A stretch of 64,000 nucleotides of DNA from Breoghania sp037026715 (GCF_037026715.1 NZ_JBANCG010000004.1:124001-188000); one strand, 5' to 3'. Numbered from the stretch's first letter, positions 25,793-35,115 are shown. Numbers and translations are program-made. Notes: generated by a model from the sequence alone, not told the origin.

Positions 25793-26257
25793 TCATCCAC
25801 CCCCGCTTCCTTGTTTTTGATTAGGTCCCTCAGAGCGCGAAAGCCTTTTCCATTCCGTCGATTGACCCTCTTCGCTCTGCGTAAATTTATGATAAATAAA
25901 GTTATAGCGGGGATTACCTAACGCAAGATGACCGAAGGGCCGAACTGCGACATTTTGCATAGGTATTTTCACCTAACATCATACCCTACGGAAACATGCG
26001 CGTCTGGATTGCATCGCTGTCCGGTGCCGGATCATGCCGGGACCGCGAGAGCGAGAGGCACGGGGAGACGGTTGGGCAAGGAGGATGCGCGGGAAGAAAC
26101 GTCGGGGCGTTCGCGCCGGCCAAGGCGTCGCTCCCAACGTACGGCGCCACAAGAGGGCATCACCGAACGATGTCACCGGACAATGTGACCGGGCGGAGCC
26201 GGCGGCCTGACCATGAAAGCGGATGCGTCGTGCCCGGGCGTTGCGCCGGACCCGGCC
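25793..26257. other. intergenic region with AT-rich promoter segment
   Basis: A 465-bp gap upstream of the PAS gene (leftward) and at the 3' end of def. The segment about 25880-25990 is distinctly AT-rich (TAAATTTATGATAAATAAAG) and probably holds the PAS-MCP promoter. The part from about 26000 to 26257 is GC-rich. I see no convincing gene; an 86-codon frame starting at 25928 has Arg/Thr-rich nonsense-like composition. Confidence 0.5.
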
Positions 26258-26785
26258 TCAGGCGCTGGCGCGCTGCTTGTCGTAGCGGGCCTGCTTGGTG
26301 AACTTCTTCACCACGCGCTCGCGCTTCAGTCGGGAAATGTGATCGATGAAAAGGACGCCGTTGAGGTGATCGATCTCATGCTGCAGGCAGGTGGCGAGCA
26401 GGCCGTCGGCCTCAAGCTCGCATTCGTTGCCGTCGCGGTCGAGGAACTTCACGCGCACCCGGGCCGGGCGCTCCACATCCTCGTAGTATTCGGGGATCGA
26501 CAGGCAGCCTTCCTGATAGACGGACTTTTCTTCCGAGGACCAGACGATTTCCGGATTGATGACAACCCGGGGATCCTTGGGCTGATCGTCCTTGGCGACA
26601 TCCAGCACAAGCATCCGCTTCGGGATGGCTATCTGAATCGCGGCCAGGCCGATGCCCGGCGCGGCATACATGGTCTCAAGCATGTCATCGGCGAGCTGAC
26701 GAACGTCTGCGTCCACCTTCTCGACCGGCTTGGAAACCTGACGCAGCTGGGCGTCGGGCAGGATGATGATGTCGCGTTTGGCCAT
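26258..26785 (-). CDS. def: peptide deformylase
   Basis: Removes the N-formyl group from nascent proteins, 175 aa. All three metal/active-site motifs are present: GIGLAAIQ (44-51), EGCLS (Cys94 ligand) and HEIDH (136-140). The start at 26785 gives the usual MAKRDIIILPD N-terminus; the upstream in-frame ATG adds 12 atypical residues. Not adjacent to fmt. Confidence 0.96.
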   Translation of the reverse strand: MAKRDIIILPDAQLRQVSKPVEKVDADVRQLADDMLETMYAAPGIGLAAIQIAIPKRMLVLDVAKDDQPKDPRVVINPEIVWSSEEKSVYQEGCLSIPEYYEDVERPARVRVKFLDRDGNECELEADGLLATCLQHEIDHLNGVLFIDHISRLKRERVVKKFTKQARYDKQRASA

Positions 26786-26908
26786 GGCCCATGAGATAGG
26801 AAATCCGAGGGCCGCGGTCAATCTCGCAGAATGCCGAAGACGAACGCAAACCGGGGCGAAACCGCCCCGGCCGCGCTGTCTTTTCAGGAAATCCGGCTCA
26901 GGAACGCC

Positions 26909-28768
26909 TCAACCGCGCTCGACCTGGCTGACGTCGCGCACCGCGCCGCGGGCGGCCGAGGTCGCCAGCGCGGCGTAGGCGCGCAATGCCGCCGACACCT
27001 TGCGGGTGCGGGGTTTTTCAGGCTTCCAGGCATTCTTGCCCCTGGCTTCCATCGCGGCACGGCGCGCGGCCAGAACCTCGTCGGAGACGGCCAGATGGAT
27101 GGTGCGGTTGGGGATATCGATCTCGATCGTGTCGCCCTCCTCCACGAGGCCGACGGTGCCGCCCTCGGCGGCTTCCGGCGAGACATGGCCGATGGAGAGC
27201 CCGGAAGAGCCGCCGGAGAACCGGCCGTCGGTGACGAGCGCGCAGACCTTGCCGAGGCCCTTCGACTTCAGATAGCTCGTCGGATAGAGCATTTCCTGCA
27301 TGCCCGGGCCGCCCTTGGGGCCCTCGTAGCGCACCAGAACCACGTCGCCGGGCTTGATCTTGCCAGTAAGAATGTCGCTCACCGCCTGATCCTGGCTTTC
27401 GCAGATACGCGCCGGGCCGGTGAATTTCAGGATGCTTTCATCCACACCCGACGTCTTCACGATGCAGCCTTCCTCGGCGAGATTGCCGTAGAGCACGGCG
27501 AGGCCGCCATCCTTTGAGAAGGCGTGATCGAAGGCGCGGATGACGCCGGATTTACGGTCGGTGTCGACGTCGTCGAAGCGCCGGTCCTGGCTGAAGGCGG
27601 TTTGCGTCGGCACGCCGCCGGGAGCGGCGCGGAAGAACGTGTGCACCGACTGGCTGTTGGTGCGCATCACGTCCCAGCGATCGAGCGCATCGCCCATGGT
27701 CGCGGCGTGGATGGTGGGGACCGTGTTGTCGATGAGGCCCGCGCGGTCGAGTTCGCCGACAATGCCCATGATGCCGCCGGCGTGGTGGACGTCCTCCACG
27801 TGCACGTCGGCAACCGAGGGCGCGACCTTGCACAGCACCGGCACGCGGCGCGACAGCCGGTCGATGTCGGCCATGGTGAAGTCGACCTCGCCCTCCTGGG
27901 CGGCGGCCAGCAGGTGCAGCACGGTGTTGGTGGAACCGCCCATGGCGATATCGAGCGACATGGCGTTCTCGAACGCCGGCACGGTGGCGATGGAGCGCGG
28001 CAGCACGCTCTCGTCATCCTGTTCGTAGTAACGACGCGCCAGATCGACGATCAGGTGGCCGGCCTCCACGAAGAGCCGCTTGCGGTCGGCGTGGGTAGCA
28101 AGCGTCGTGCCGTTGCCGGGAAGCGCCAGACCGAGAGCCTCGGTCAGGCAGTTCATCGAATTGGCCGTGAACATGCCGGAGCAGGAGCCGCAGGTGGGGC
28201 AGGCGTTCTGCTCGTAGGTCATGACGTCGGCGTCCGACACCTTGTCGTCGGCTGCGACGATCATCGCGTCGATCAGGTCGACGGACTTCGCCTCGCCGTT
28301 TTCCAAGACGACCTTGCCGGCCTCCATCGGCCCGCCGGAGACGAACACGACGGGAATGTTGAGGCGCATGGCGGCCATCAGCATGCCCGGGGTGATCTTG
28401 TCGCAGTTGGAGATGCAAACGAGCGCATCGGCGCAATGGGCGTTGACCATGTACTCCACGCTGTCGGCGATGATCTCGCGCGAGGGCAACGAATAGAGCA
28501 TGCCGTCGTGGCCCATGGCGATGCCGTCATCGACCGCGATGGTGTTGAATTCCTTGGCGATACCGCCGGCCTTCTCGACCTCGCGGGCGACCAGCTGGCC
28601 CATGTCCTTCAGATGCACGTGACCGGGCACGAACTGGGTGAAGGAATTGGCGATGGCGATGATCGGCTTGCCGAAATCGCCGTCCTTCATGCCCGTCGCG
28701 CGCCAGAGACCGCGCGCACCGGCCATGTTGCGGCCATGTGTGGAAGTGCGGGAACGATACGGGGGCAT
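26909..28768 (-). CDS. ilvD: dihydroxy-acid dehydratase
   Basis: Iron-sulfur dehydratase of branched-chain amino-acid and pantothenate synthesis, 619 aa. It has the family N-terminus (MPPYRSRTSTHGRNMAGARG), the cluster cysteines in CISNCDKITPGM and CPTCGSCSGMF, GGSTNTVLHLLA, and GRFSGGSSGLSIGHVSPEA near the C-terminus. The start at 28768 is where homology begins; the reading frame stays open further upstream with no family similarity. No other ilv genes are nearby. Confidence 0.96.
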   Translation of the reverse strand: MPPYRSRTSTHGRNMAGARGLWRATGMKDGDFGKPIIAIANSFTQFVPGHVHLKDMGQLVAREVEKAGGIAKEFNTIAVDDGIAMGHDGMLYSLPSREIIADSVEYMVNAHCADALVCISNCDKITPGMLMAAMRLNIPVVFVSGGPMEAGKVVLENGEAKSVDLIDAMIVAADDKVSDADVMTYEQNACPTCGSCSGMFTANSMNCLTEALGLALPGNGTTLATHADRKRLFVEAGHLIVDLARRYYEQDDESVLPRSIATVPAFENAMSLDIAMGGSTNTVLHLLAAAQEGEVDFTMADIDRLSRRVPVLCKVAPSVADVHVEDVHHAGGIMGIVGELDRAGLIDNTVPTIHAATMGDALDRWDVMRTNSQSVHTFFRAAPGGVPTQTAFSQDRRFDDVDTDRKSGVIRAFDHAFSKDGGLAVLYGNLAEEGCIVKTSGVDESILKFTGPARICESQDQAVSDILTGKIKPGDVVLVRYEGPKGGPGMQEMLYPTSYLKSKGLGKVCALVTDGRFSGGSSGLSIGHVSPEAAEGGTVGLVEEGDTIEIDIPNRTIHLAVSDEVLAARRAAMEARGKNAWKPEKPRTRKVSAALRAYAALATSAARGAVRDVSQVERG

Positions 28769-28924
28769 GAGCGAACCTCGACAAGTCTTGCTGGTTTGGC
28801 GGCTGGCTGAATCCGGCGCCCTTTTTCGCAGCTTTGTGGGACGGAAGAAAGGCCGGAGAGGGCGAAAGCGGTACGCATGGGTACGGATGCAACCGCACAA
28901 GCCAGTCGTGGCCGGAATACTCGA

Positions 28925-29614
28925 TCAGCGGATCCAGGCGAAGAATTTGAACCAGAGGCCTGCTTCCCTCAGCCAATAGGGGATCTGCAAGACCCAGGGC
29001 ACGGCGCAGACCACGAGGACGGTGCGCCGTGCGATGATCGAGGGAAACCTGTTCAGGAGAAAGCCGACCATCGCCGGCAACACCAGCATGATCGCAACCG
29101 CGAGCAGGGTTGCTGCGCCGACTGAAACGGCCCTCGCGGGGACTGTGGGATATTCCACCGCACGACCGCCCGCTACGAGGGCTACCCAGGTGATGATCGG
29201 AGAAAAAAACAGGATGGCCCAAGCGACAATGCTCCACACGACCTGCCATCCCGAGGACAGACGCTCCACCTTCGGAGCAGAGGCGAACAACCCGATTGCC
29301 AACAGGACCAGGATCATCGCCGTGGCGCCAATCTCGACCAGCACGCGCACCCGATAGAACCAGTTGGGTGGCATCATGTTGTATTCGTAGATGCCCACCA
29401 TGTAGCCGAACGCGATCATGGAAAGGCCCAGAGCAACGAGCGTTGCGAGCAAGCCCCTCGCAGACAGCAACCGCGCGGCGACCATGAAGGGAAGAAAACC
29501 AAGAAGCGCCACATTCACGGCTCCAAAGGCCCGGAACATCTCGACGTGCGTGAACCGCTCCAGGCTCGTCAGGAACTGCCATTGGCTGAAAAAGAAGATC
29601 GAAAGGTATTCCAC
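28925..29614 (-). CDS. integral membrane protein of unknown function
   Basis: About 229 aa from a proposed GTG start (VEYLSIFFFSQWQFL), preceded by a G-rich ribosome-binding stretch (GGGGGGCCAG). The frame is open further upstream to 29779, but that extension is hydrophilic and lies in low-complexity sequence. Six membrane segments are apparent (about 27-45, 50-70, 85-103, 120-140, 155-180 and 185-205 of the short form). No family recognised. Confidence 0.55.
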   Translation of the reverse strand: MEYLSIFFFSQWQFLTSLERFTHVEMFRAFGAVNVALLGFLPFMVAARLLSARGLLATLVALGLSMIAFGYMVGIYEYNMMPPNWFYRVRVLVEIGATAMILVLLAIGLFASAPKVERLSSGWQVVWSIVAWAILFFSPIITWVALVAGGRAVEYPTVPARAVSVGAATLLAVAIMLVLPAMVGFLLNRFPSIIARRTVLVVCAVPWVLQIPYWLREAGLWFKFFAWIR

Positions 29615-29789
29615 CTGGCCCCCCCGGCTTTCGTGGATGCATGAACGTTGCGGCCGCCGGCACCATAGACGGACGGCGGGAGCGATGTCGCCTTCCATTC
29701 CGCCATGTGAGGCCCAATATGCGCCTCGCCATTGCCGGTTGGAGCCACTGCTACCGCGTTTGATCTCAAGCTCAATCACCCTGTCTTTC

Positions 29790-29889
29790 CGCCGTCATCA
29801 CCCGGCGTAGTCCGGGTGATCCAGCTCTCGCCACGCATGCCGAGGCCGGCGATGGATTGCCCGGACTACGTGCCGGGGGATGACGGCGG
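29790..29889. repeat. intergenic palindromic element (about 100 bp)
   Basis: Left arm 29791-29823 (GCCGTCATCACCCGGC, then GTAGTCCGGGTGATCCA) is the near-perfect inverted copy of right arm 29852-29888. The left arm also folds on itself (CACCCGG / CCGGGTG). It resembles the dispersed palindromic elements of rhizobial genomes. It sits in the 414-bp gap 29615-30028, which otherwise shows no gene. Confidence 0.75.
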
Positions 29890-30028
29890 AGGGGTATGAG
29901 CACGAGATCCGGCAAACGCACGCCAGACGAGACCTGGCCGTCCAGCTCACCTTCGATCGTCCTTCGTACGGCCATCCAACCAAAAGTCTCCCCATCGCGC
30001 CTGCCCCGAATCGTTCTATGTTTGTTTC

Positions 30029-31258
30029 ATGAATTTGTCAGAGCCGCTCTTTCAGATTTCGGGACGCTGGATCACCGTTGGCGAGGCGATGGTGGCGGCC
30101 GGGGCGTGCCTGCTCATCGTTCTGATCCTGCTCGTGCTGCGGCAGTCCCGCGCCCGCCGGCGGGCGGAACGGGCCGCGCATTATCATGCCCGCGAGCTGG
30201 AAGCGCGCATCGATGCGCTGCTAAACACGCAGGCGGAGATGACCGGCCGGATGAAGACCATGGCCGAGCATCTGGGCGCGCGGCAGTCGGACCTGATGCG
30301 CTCGCTCAACGAGCGGCTCGACGGGTTCGGGCACAAGCTCGGTCAGTCGATGGCGCAAAGCTCGCAGACGACGCAGGCGAGCCTCTCCCACCTGCATGAA
30401 CGCCTCGGCATCATCGACCGCGCGCAGAAGACCATCACCGATCTTTCCGGCCAGGTCGGCGCGTTGCAGCAGATCCTTTCCAACAAGCAGGCGCGCGGGG
30501 CCTTCGGGCAGGGGCGGATGGAGGCGATCATCCAGGATGCGCTGCCCGAGACGGGCTATGCCTTCCAGGCGACGCTTTCGACCGGATCGCGGCCCGATTG
30601 CCTGATCTTCATGCCGAACGGCGCACCGCCGCTGGTCATCGATGCGAAGTTTCCGCTGGAAGCCTTCAACCGCATCCGCGACGAGGAGGACGATGCGAAG
30701 GCCGCCGCCCAGCAGTTCCGCCGGGATGTGGCAAAACACGTGCTGGATATTCGCGAGCGCTACCTTCTGGCGGGTGAGACGCAGGACACGGCCTTCATGT
30801 TCGTGCCGTCGGAATCGCTGTTTGCGGAGCTGCACGAGAATTTCTCCGACATCGTGCAAAAGGCGAACCGGGCGCGGGTGGTGATCGTCTCGCCGTCGCT
30901 TTTGATGCTGTCGATCCAGGTGATCCAGTCGATCCTGCGCGACCAGAGGATGCGCGAGCAGGCCCACGTCATCCAGGCAGAGGTGCGCCACCTGATGGAG
31001 GACGTGACCCGGCTCGACGAGCGGGTGGCGAAACTTCAGCAGCGCCACACCCAGACGGGCGAGGCGATCGGACAGATCCTGACGACGACCGGCAAGATCA
31101 CGCGTCGCGGCGAACGTATCGACGCGCTGGATCTCGGCGAAGAGGGCGAAGCCGCACGCGATGTGGCGATTGTCGCGGGGGACGATGTGGAACAGGGCAC
31201 AGAGGACGGCGATGTCCTGCCGATACCGCTCAGGCGGTCGGAGCCGGGCGGGGCGTGA
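30029..31258 (+). CDS. rmuC: DNA recombination protein RmuC
   Basis: A 409-aa RmuC-family protein, linked in E. coli to limiting inversion at short repeats. An N-terminal membrane helix (about 18-38) is followed by a long coiled coil (about 45-150) and the RmuC nuclease-like core with FGQGRMEAIIQDALPETGY, PDCLIFMPNG and VIDAKFPLEAF (Asp and Lys of the PD-(D/E)XK-like fold), ending with a coiled segment and acidic tail. Single gene, with no strong ribosome-binding site. Confidence 0.92.
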   Translation: MNLSEPLFQISGRWITVGEAMVAAGACLLIVLILLVLRQSRARRRAERAAHYHARELEARIDALLNTQAEMTGRMKTMAEHLGARQSDLMRSLNERLDGFGHKLGQSMAQSSQTTQASLSHLHERLGIIDRAQKTITDLSGQVGALQQILSNKQARGAFGQGRMEAIIQDALPETGYAFQATLSTGSRPDCLIFMPNGAPPLVIDAKFPLEAFNRIRDEEDDAKAAAQQFRRDVAKHVLDIRERYLLAGETQDTAFMFVPSESLFAELHENFSDIVQKANRARVVIVSPSLLMLSIQVIQSILRDQRMREQAHVIQAEVRHLMEDVTRLDERVAKLQQRHTQTGEAIGQILTTTGKITRRGERIDALDLGEEGEAARDVAIVAGDDVEQGTEDGDVLPIPLRRSEPGGA

Positions 31259-31434
31259 AGATCGGCGTTGCGGCGGAGAGGATCCGATGCAAGAAGCCCA
31301 TCGCTTAGCCGCCTTTGTAATCTTCCCATCACACGAACTCTCTAGAGATCGCATCGCTCGGGCAGCCACCCTCCTTCCAGGCAGCGCCCGGCCCAACCCG
31401 CCTTTTTCAATTGCCACATCTCGGGGATGCGACA

Positions 31435-32787
31435 ATGCGTAAACTTCTGGCCGCAGGCCTTCTGCTTTCCACCGCCCTTGCGGCGTCCATGACGATACAG
31501 CCGGCCGCCGCCGGCGACGAAGGCAAGGCCTTTGAGGCCGTTCTCGCCGGCCATGCCGTGCTGCCGGCAAAGACGCTCATTCCGGCGCCGGCCGATGCAC
31601 CGGAGAGCCTCAAGACGTCCGGCAAGTACACCGGCAAGACGCCGGCCCGCATCGCGGGCGAGCCGACCGACGGCGACGCCCTGCCCTTCAACGGCCAGCC
31701 CGTGCAGGGCTTTTCCGGCATCAAGACGCTTGGCGACGGCACCTATTTCGTCGGCACCGACAACGGCTTCGGCAAGAAGGTCAATTCGCCCGACGCCATG
31801 CTGATGGTCCACACCATCAAGCCGGACTTCGCCAAGGGCACAATCGAGATGGTGAAGACCACCTTCATCTCCGATCCCGACAAGGTCATCCCCTTCGTGA
31901 TCGTCAACGAGGGCACCGACACGCGCTATCTCACCGGCGCGGACCTCGATGTGGAAGGCTTCCAGCCAATCGGCGACAAGATCTATATCGGCGACGAATT
32001 CGGCCCCTATGTCATCGCCGTCGATGCGGCGTCGGGCAAGGTCACGGACTTCTTCGAGACGGAAGTCAACGGCAAGACCGTGCGTTCGCCGGACAATTAC
32101 GCCGTTCAGCTGCCGAACCCGGACGGTGCGCGGCCCGACTATAATCTGAAGCGCTCCAAGGGTTTTGAAGGCTTCGCCCAGTCGATGGACGGCACGAAGC
32201 TCTATGGCCTGCTCGAAGGCCCGCTTTTCGACGACAAGGAAGGCGCCTACGAGAACATCGGCGGCGTCGATGCCTCGCGCATCGTCGAGTTCGATGTCGC
32301 CAAGGGCGCGTGGACCGGCCGCTCCTGGCTCTATCCCTTTGCCGCCAACGGCCACGCCATCGGCGACTTCAACATGATCGACGAGACGCGCGGTCTGGTG
32401 ATCGAGCGCGACGACGGACAGGGCGACGCGGAACTCGCCTGCAAGGACGGCGCGAGCGAGGGCTGCTTCAAGGAGCCGGCGACCTTCAAGCGGATCTACA
32501 TGATCTCGTTCGACGGCGTTGAAGCGGACCAGCCGGTGAAGAAGGTCGGCTACATCGACCTGATGGACATCAAGGACCCGGACGGCCTCGCCCGCCTCGG
32601 CAAGCGCGAGGATGGCCGCTTCACCTTCCCGTTCGTGACGATCGAGAACGTCGACAAGGTGGACGACGAGACCATCGTCGTCGGCAACGACAACAACTTC
32701 CCGTTCTCAAAGGGACGTGACGTGTCGGCGCTCGACAACAACGAGATGGTGATCCTCAAGGTCGGCGACTTCCTGAAGGCGCACTGA
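31435..32787 (+). CDS. secreted esterase-like phytase-family protein
   Basis: A 450-aa exported protein. Signal peptide 1-27 (MRKLLAAGLLLSTALAA, cleavage near PAAAG). The mature part matches the 'esterase-like activity of phytase' beta-propeller family: GFSGIKTLGDGTYFVGTDNGFG, the acidic GDEFGPYVIAVDA stretch, KGFEGFAQSMDGTKLYGLLEG, and NDNNFPFSKGRD near the C-terminus. Probably periplasmic; the substrate (phosphate ester or other ester) cannot be named. The start is supported by GGGGA 8 bases upstream. A large palindrome follows the stop. Confidence 0.85.
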   Translation: MRKLLAAGLLLSTALAASMTIQPAAAGDEGKAFEAVLAGHAVLPAKTLIPAPADAPESLKTSGKYTGKTPARIAGEPTDGDALPFNGQPVQGFSGIKTLGDGTYFVGTDNGFGKKVNSPDAMLMVHTIKPDFAKGTIEMVKTTFISDPDKVIPFVIVNEGTDTRYLTGADLDVEGFQPIGDKIYIGDEFGPYVIAVDAASGKVTDFFETEVNGKTVRSPDNYAVQLPNPDGARPDYNLKRSKGFEGFAQSMDGTKLYGLLEGPLFDDKEGAYENIGGVDASRIVEFDVAKGAWTGRSWLYPFAANGHAIGDFNMIDETRGLVIERDDGQGDAELACKDGASEGCFKEPATFKRIYMISFDGVEADQPVKKVGYIDLMDIKDPDGLARLGKREDGRFTFPFVTIENVDKVDDETIVVGNDNNFPFSKGRDVSALDNNEMVILKVGDFLKAH

Positions 32788-32854
32788 TCGGAAGCCGGGG
32801 CGCGGACAGGACATTGTCGGCGCCCCGCGCATTTCCCGAGTACGTTTGGAATTC

Positions 32855-33043
32855 GGAGCGCCTGTGGCGCACTGATTTGCTGGTTTCCGGGTCTGGCCAT
32901 GCAGCTTCGCTGCAGACCGCCCGGAATGAGGAGTTGGGGGGTGACCTGAAGCCCGCCCCCCCCAAACTCCTCATTCCGGACAAGTGAGGCGTAAGCCAAG
33001 CGCCGAGCCGGAATCCAGCAAATCAGTGCGCCGCAGGCGCTCC
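32855..33043. repeat. large nested palindrome (189 bp)
   Basis: Outer arms 32855-32890 and 33008-33043 are inverted copies matching at 34 of 36 positions (GGAGCGCCTGYGGCGCACTG, then ATTTGCTGGWTTCCGG). Inner arms 32921-32941 and 32955-32979 pair as CCGGAATGAGGAGTT with AACTCCTCATTCCGG plus a G/C-run. A third hairpin GCAGC-TTC-GCTGC lies at 32901-32913. It occupies the 364-bp gap 32788-33151 between the phytase-like gene and arsR; no gene is seen there. Confidence 0.85.
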
Positions 33044-33131
33044 ATATCCTCTGGCTTTCTTCTCCTTCCCTCCCCGTCCGACCTTCCCAACAGCGCGCAG
33101 CCTCAACGCTTGCCCGTTGACAAACCCCGAA

Positions 33132-33151
33132 ATAACCAGAAAACTGGTTTT
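33132..33151 (+). promoter_or_regulatory. candidate ArsR-family operator
   Basis: Perfect inverted repeat AACCAG-AAAA-CTGGTT (33134-33149), ending 2 bp before the ATG of the ArsR-family gene. Size and position suit autorepression by that regulator. Confidence 0.55.
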
Positions 33152-33499
33152 ATGGTTCATTCAGATCCGAAACTCGACATCGAGGAAGCCGCGCAAGGCT
33201 TCGCCGCGATCGGCTCGGAGGCCCGGCTGCAGGTGGTGCTGACGCTGGTCAGGGCCGGGCGCGCGGGCTTGAGCGTGGGCGACATCCTTGCGCGGACGGG
33301 CATGGCGGCATCGACGCTGGCGCATCATCTGCGCTTTCTCGTCGCCGCCGGGCTGATCGAGCAGGAAAAGGTCGGGCGGAGCGTCATCAACCGGGCGGAC
33401 TTCTCCCGGCTGGAGGCGCTGGCCGGCTATATCCTCGCCCAGTGCTGCGCCGACGTGGTGCCGCCCCTGGCGCTGGAGAAGGAGGGAACAGACGCATGA
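33152..33499 (+). CDS. ArsR/SmtB-family regulator
   Basis: A 115-aa winged-helix repressor. The HTH core is SVGDILARTGMAASTLAHHLRFL followed by the wing (EKVGRSVINRADF), shown here in two parts: SVGDILARTGMAAST and LAHHLRFLVAAGL. A Cys-Cys pair near the C-terminus (LAQCCADVV, about 99-100) could ligate a metal or metalloid; the classic ELCVCDL site is absent. The ATG at 33152 lies just after a palindromic operator. It overlaps the permease gene by ATGA, forming a regulator-transporter operon. Confidence 0.87.
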   Translation: MVHSDPKLDIEEAAQGFAAIGSEARLQVVLTLVRAGRAGLSVGDILARTGMAASTLAHHLRFLVAAGLIEQEKVGRSVINRADFSRLEALAGYILAQCCADVVPPLALEKEGTDA

Positions 33500-34536
33500 G
33501 CCTGATCGAACGGACGGCCCCTACGCCGCTTGCCCGGATGAAGCCGTGGCTGACCTCGCCCTGGATGGCCGTCGTCCTCTGCCTGCTGGCGGTGGCACTG
33601 TTCGATCCGGCCCATTTCGGCGAGGTCAGCGGCATCGCCGCCGGCTCCTTCGCCCGGACGCTGGTCTACATCGCTTTCGCCGTGCTCATGGTCGCCTATC
33701 TGAAGGCGGCAGGGGCGGAGACGATCATCGCGCAGGCATTCAAGGGGCGCGAGATACGCATGATCGTGCTGGCGGCGCTGTTCGGCGGACTGGCGCCCTT
33801 CTGTTCGTGCCAGGTCATTCCGTTCATCGCGGGGCTGCTGGCGCTTGGCGCGCCGCTTCCCGCCATCATGGCCTTCTGGCTGTCCTCGCCGCTGATCGAC
33901 CCGCCGACCTTGTTGATCACCGCCGCCGCGCTCGGCTGGCCGATGGCGATTGCCAAGGCGGCCTCCGCGATCTTCCTCGGGCTCTTCGGCGGCTTCGGCC
34001 TCAAGGCGATGATGGGGGCCGGGCTCTTTCGCGATCCGCTGCGCCCCCGCGCGGTGCCCGGCAGTTGCTGCTGCAAACCGAAATCGCCCTTGTCGGGAAA
34101 GCCGTACTGGCGGTTCTGGGAGAATGCGGAGCGGCGGGAGACATTCGGCAAGGAGCTCGCGAGCAACGCGCTCTTTCTCATGAAATGGCTGGCACTCGCC
34201 TATGTGCTGGAAGCGCTTCTGCTCATCTACGTGCCGGCCGACGCGGTGGCCGGTGTCGTCGGCGGAGACGGCGTCGGCGCAATCGCCGTGGCGGCGCTCG
34301 TCGGCATGCCCGCCTATCTCAACGGCTACATCGCGCCGCCGATGGTCGCCGGCCTCATTGCGCAGGGGATGAACCCGGGCGCGGCGCTCACCTTCATGGT
34401 GGCCGGGGCGGTGAGCTGCATTCCGGCGATGACGGCGATCTGGTCGCTGGTCAGGCGCGACGTGTTTCTCGCCTATATCGGCTTCGGCCTTGCCGGGTCG
34501 ATCCTCGCAGGCCTCGCCTATCAGGTCGCGGCGTAG
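33496..34536 (+). CDS. permease of the DUF318/ArsP (SO_0444) type
   Basis: A 346-aa membrane protein with about eight to ten segments. The signature GGLAPFCSCQVIPFIAGLL carries the paired cysteines of this permease class (FCSC), and a central cytoplasmic loop has a CCCK cysteine cluster. Relatives include ArsP (organoarsenical efflux) and Cu/Zn efflux-linked permeases. Translational coupling with an ArsR regulator supports metal or metalloid export; the ion is unknown. Confidence 0.82.
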   Translation: MSLIERTAPTPLARMKPWLTSPWMAVVLCLLAVALFDPAHFGEVSGIAAGSFARTLVYIAFAVLMVAYLKAAGAETIIAQAFKGREIRMIVLAALFGGLAPFCSCQVIPFIAGLLALGAPLPAIMAFWLSSPLIDPPTLLITAAALGWPMAIAKAASAIFLGLFGGFGLKAMMGAGLFRDPLRPRAVPGSCCCKPKSPLSGKPYWRFWENAERRETFGKELASNALFLMKWLALAYVLEALLLIYVPADAVAGVVGGDGVGAIAVAALVGMPAYLNGYIAPPMVAGLIAQGMNPGAALTFMVAGAVSCIPAMTAIWSLVRRDVFLAYIGFGLAGSILAGLAYQVAA

Positions 34537-34539
34537 GCC

Positions 34540-35115
34540 TCACGCCTTCGCATAGGCCTCAAGGCCCGCGCGCAGGCGCTCCAGCCCCCCCTTCAGCGCC
34601 ACGAGTTCGTCGACGCTCATGCCGGTGGCCCGGACGACACATTCCGGGATCGCATCGGCCTCGCCGCGCAAGTTACGTCCCTTTTCGGTAAGACTGACGC
34701 GCACGACCCGCTCGTCGGCGGTGTCGCGGCGGCGCTCAAGCAGGCCCGCCTGCTCCAGCCGCTTCACCAGCGGCGTGAGCGTGCTCGATTCAAGACCGAG
34801 CGCCTGGCCCAGCGCACCGACCGTGCGTCCGTCCGTTTCCCAAAGGGCGACCATCACCAGAAATTGCGGATAGGTCAGGCCGAGCCTGTCGAGCAGCGGC
34901 TTGTAGACCCGATTGAAGGCGTGGCCGGTGGCATAGACCGAAAAGCAGAGAAAATTCTCCAGCCGCAGGAGATCGCCGGGCGCAACAGCCTCGCCGGGCC
35001 GCCCGTCCTGGCCGGGTTCCTGGCCCGGTTCCTGGCCCGCATCCGGTGCACGATAATCTGTGGCGTCCCGCCAATGTGCGGGCGTGCTTTTCGGGTTTGT
35101 CTCGGTTGCGCTCAT
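34540..35115 (-). CDS. ohrR: MarR-family organic hydroperoxide sensor OhrR
   Basis: A 191-aa repressor. The MarR winged helix spans about 65-165, and the peroxide-sensing cysteine of OhrR proteins is Cys57 in NFLCFSVYATGHAFNRVYKPLL, quoted as NFLCFSVYATGHAF. An unusual ~45-residue hydrophilic N-terminal extension includes a tandem GQEP repeat. It diverges from ohr, and the shared intergenic region contains a perfect operator. It converges on the DUF318 permease with a 3-bp gap. Confidence 0.9.
   Translation of the reverse strand: MSATETNPKSTPAHWRDATDYRAPDAGQEPGQEPGQDGRPGEAVAPGDLLRLENFLCFSVYATGHAFNRVYKPLLDRLGLTYPQFLVMVALWETDGRTVGALGQALGLESSTLTPLVKRLEQAGLLERRRDTADERVVRVSLTEKGRNLRGEADAIPECVVRATGMSVDELVALKGGLERLRAGLEAYAKA

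Noticed and set aside
25928..26188. 86-codon frame in the gap before def
   Set aside because: No ribosome-binding site, low-complexity basic composition, no family resemblance.
27524..28810. 428-codon plus-strand frame opposite ilvD
   Set aside because: Fully antisense to an unambiguous ilvD; no recognisable domain.
29615..29779. N-terminal extension of the membrane protein up to 29779
   Set aside because: Hydrophilic, no ribosome-binding site, and it runs toward the palindromic element; a GTG start at 29614 fits better.
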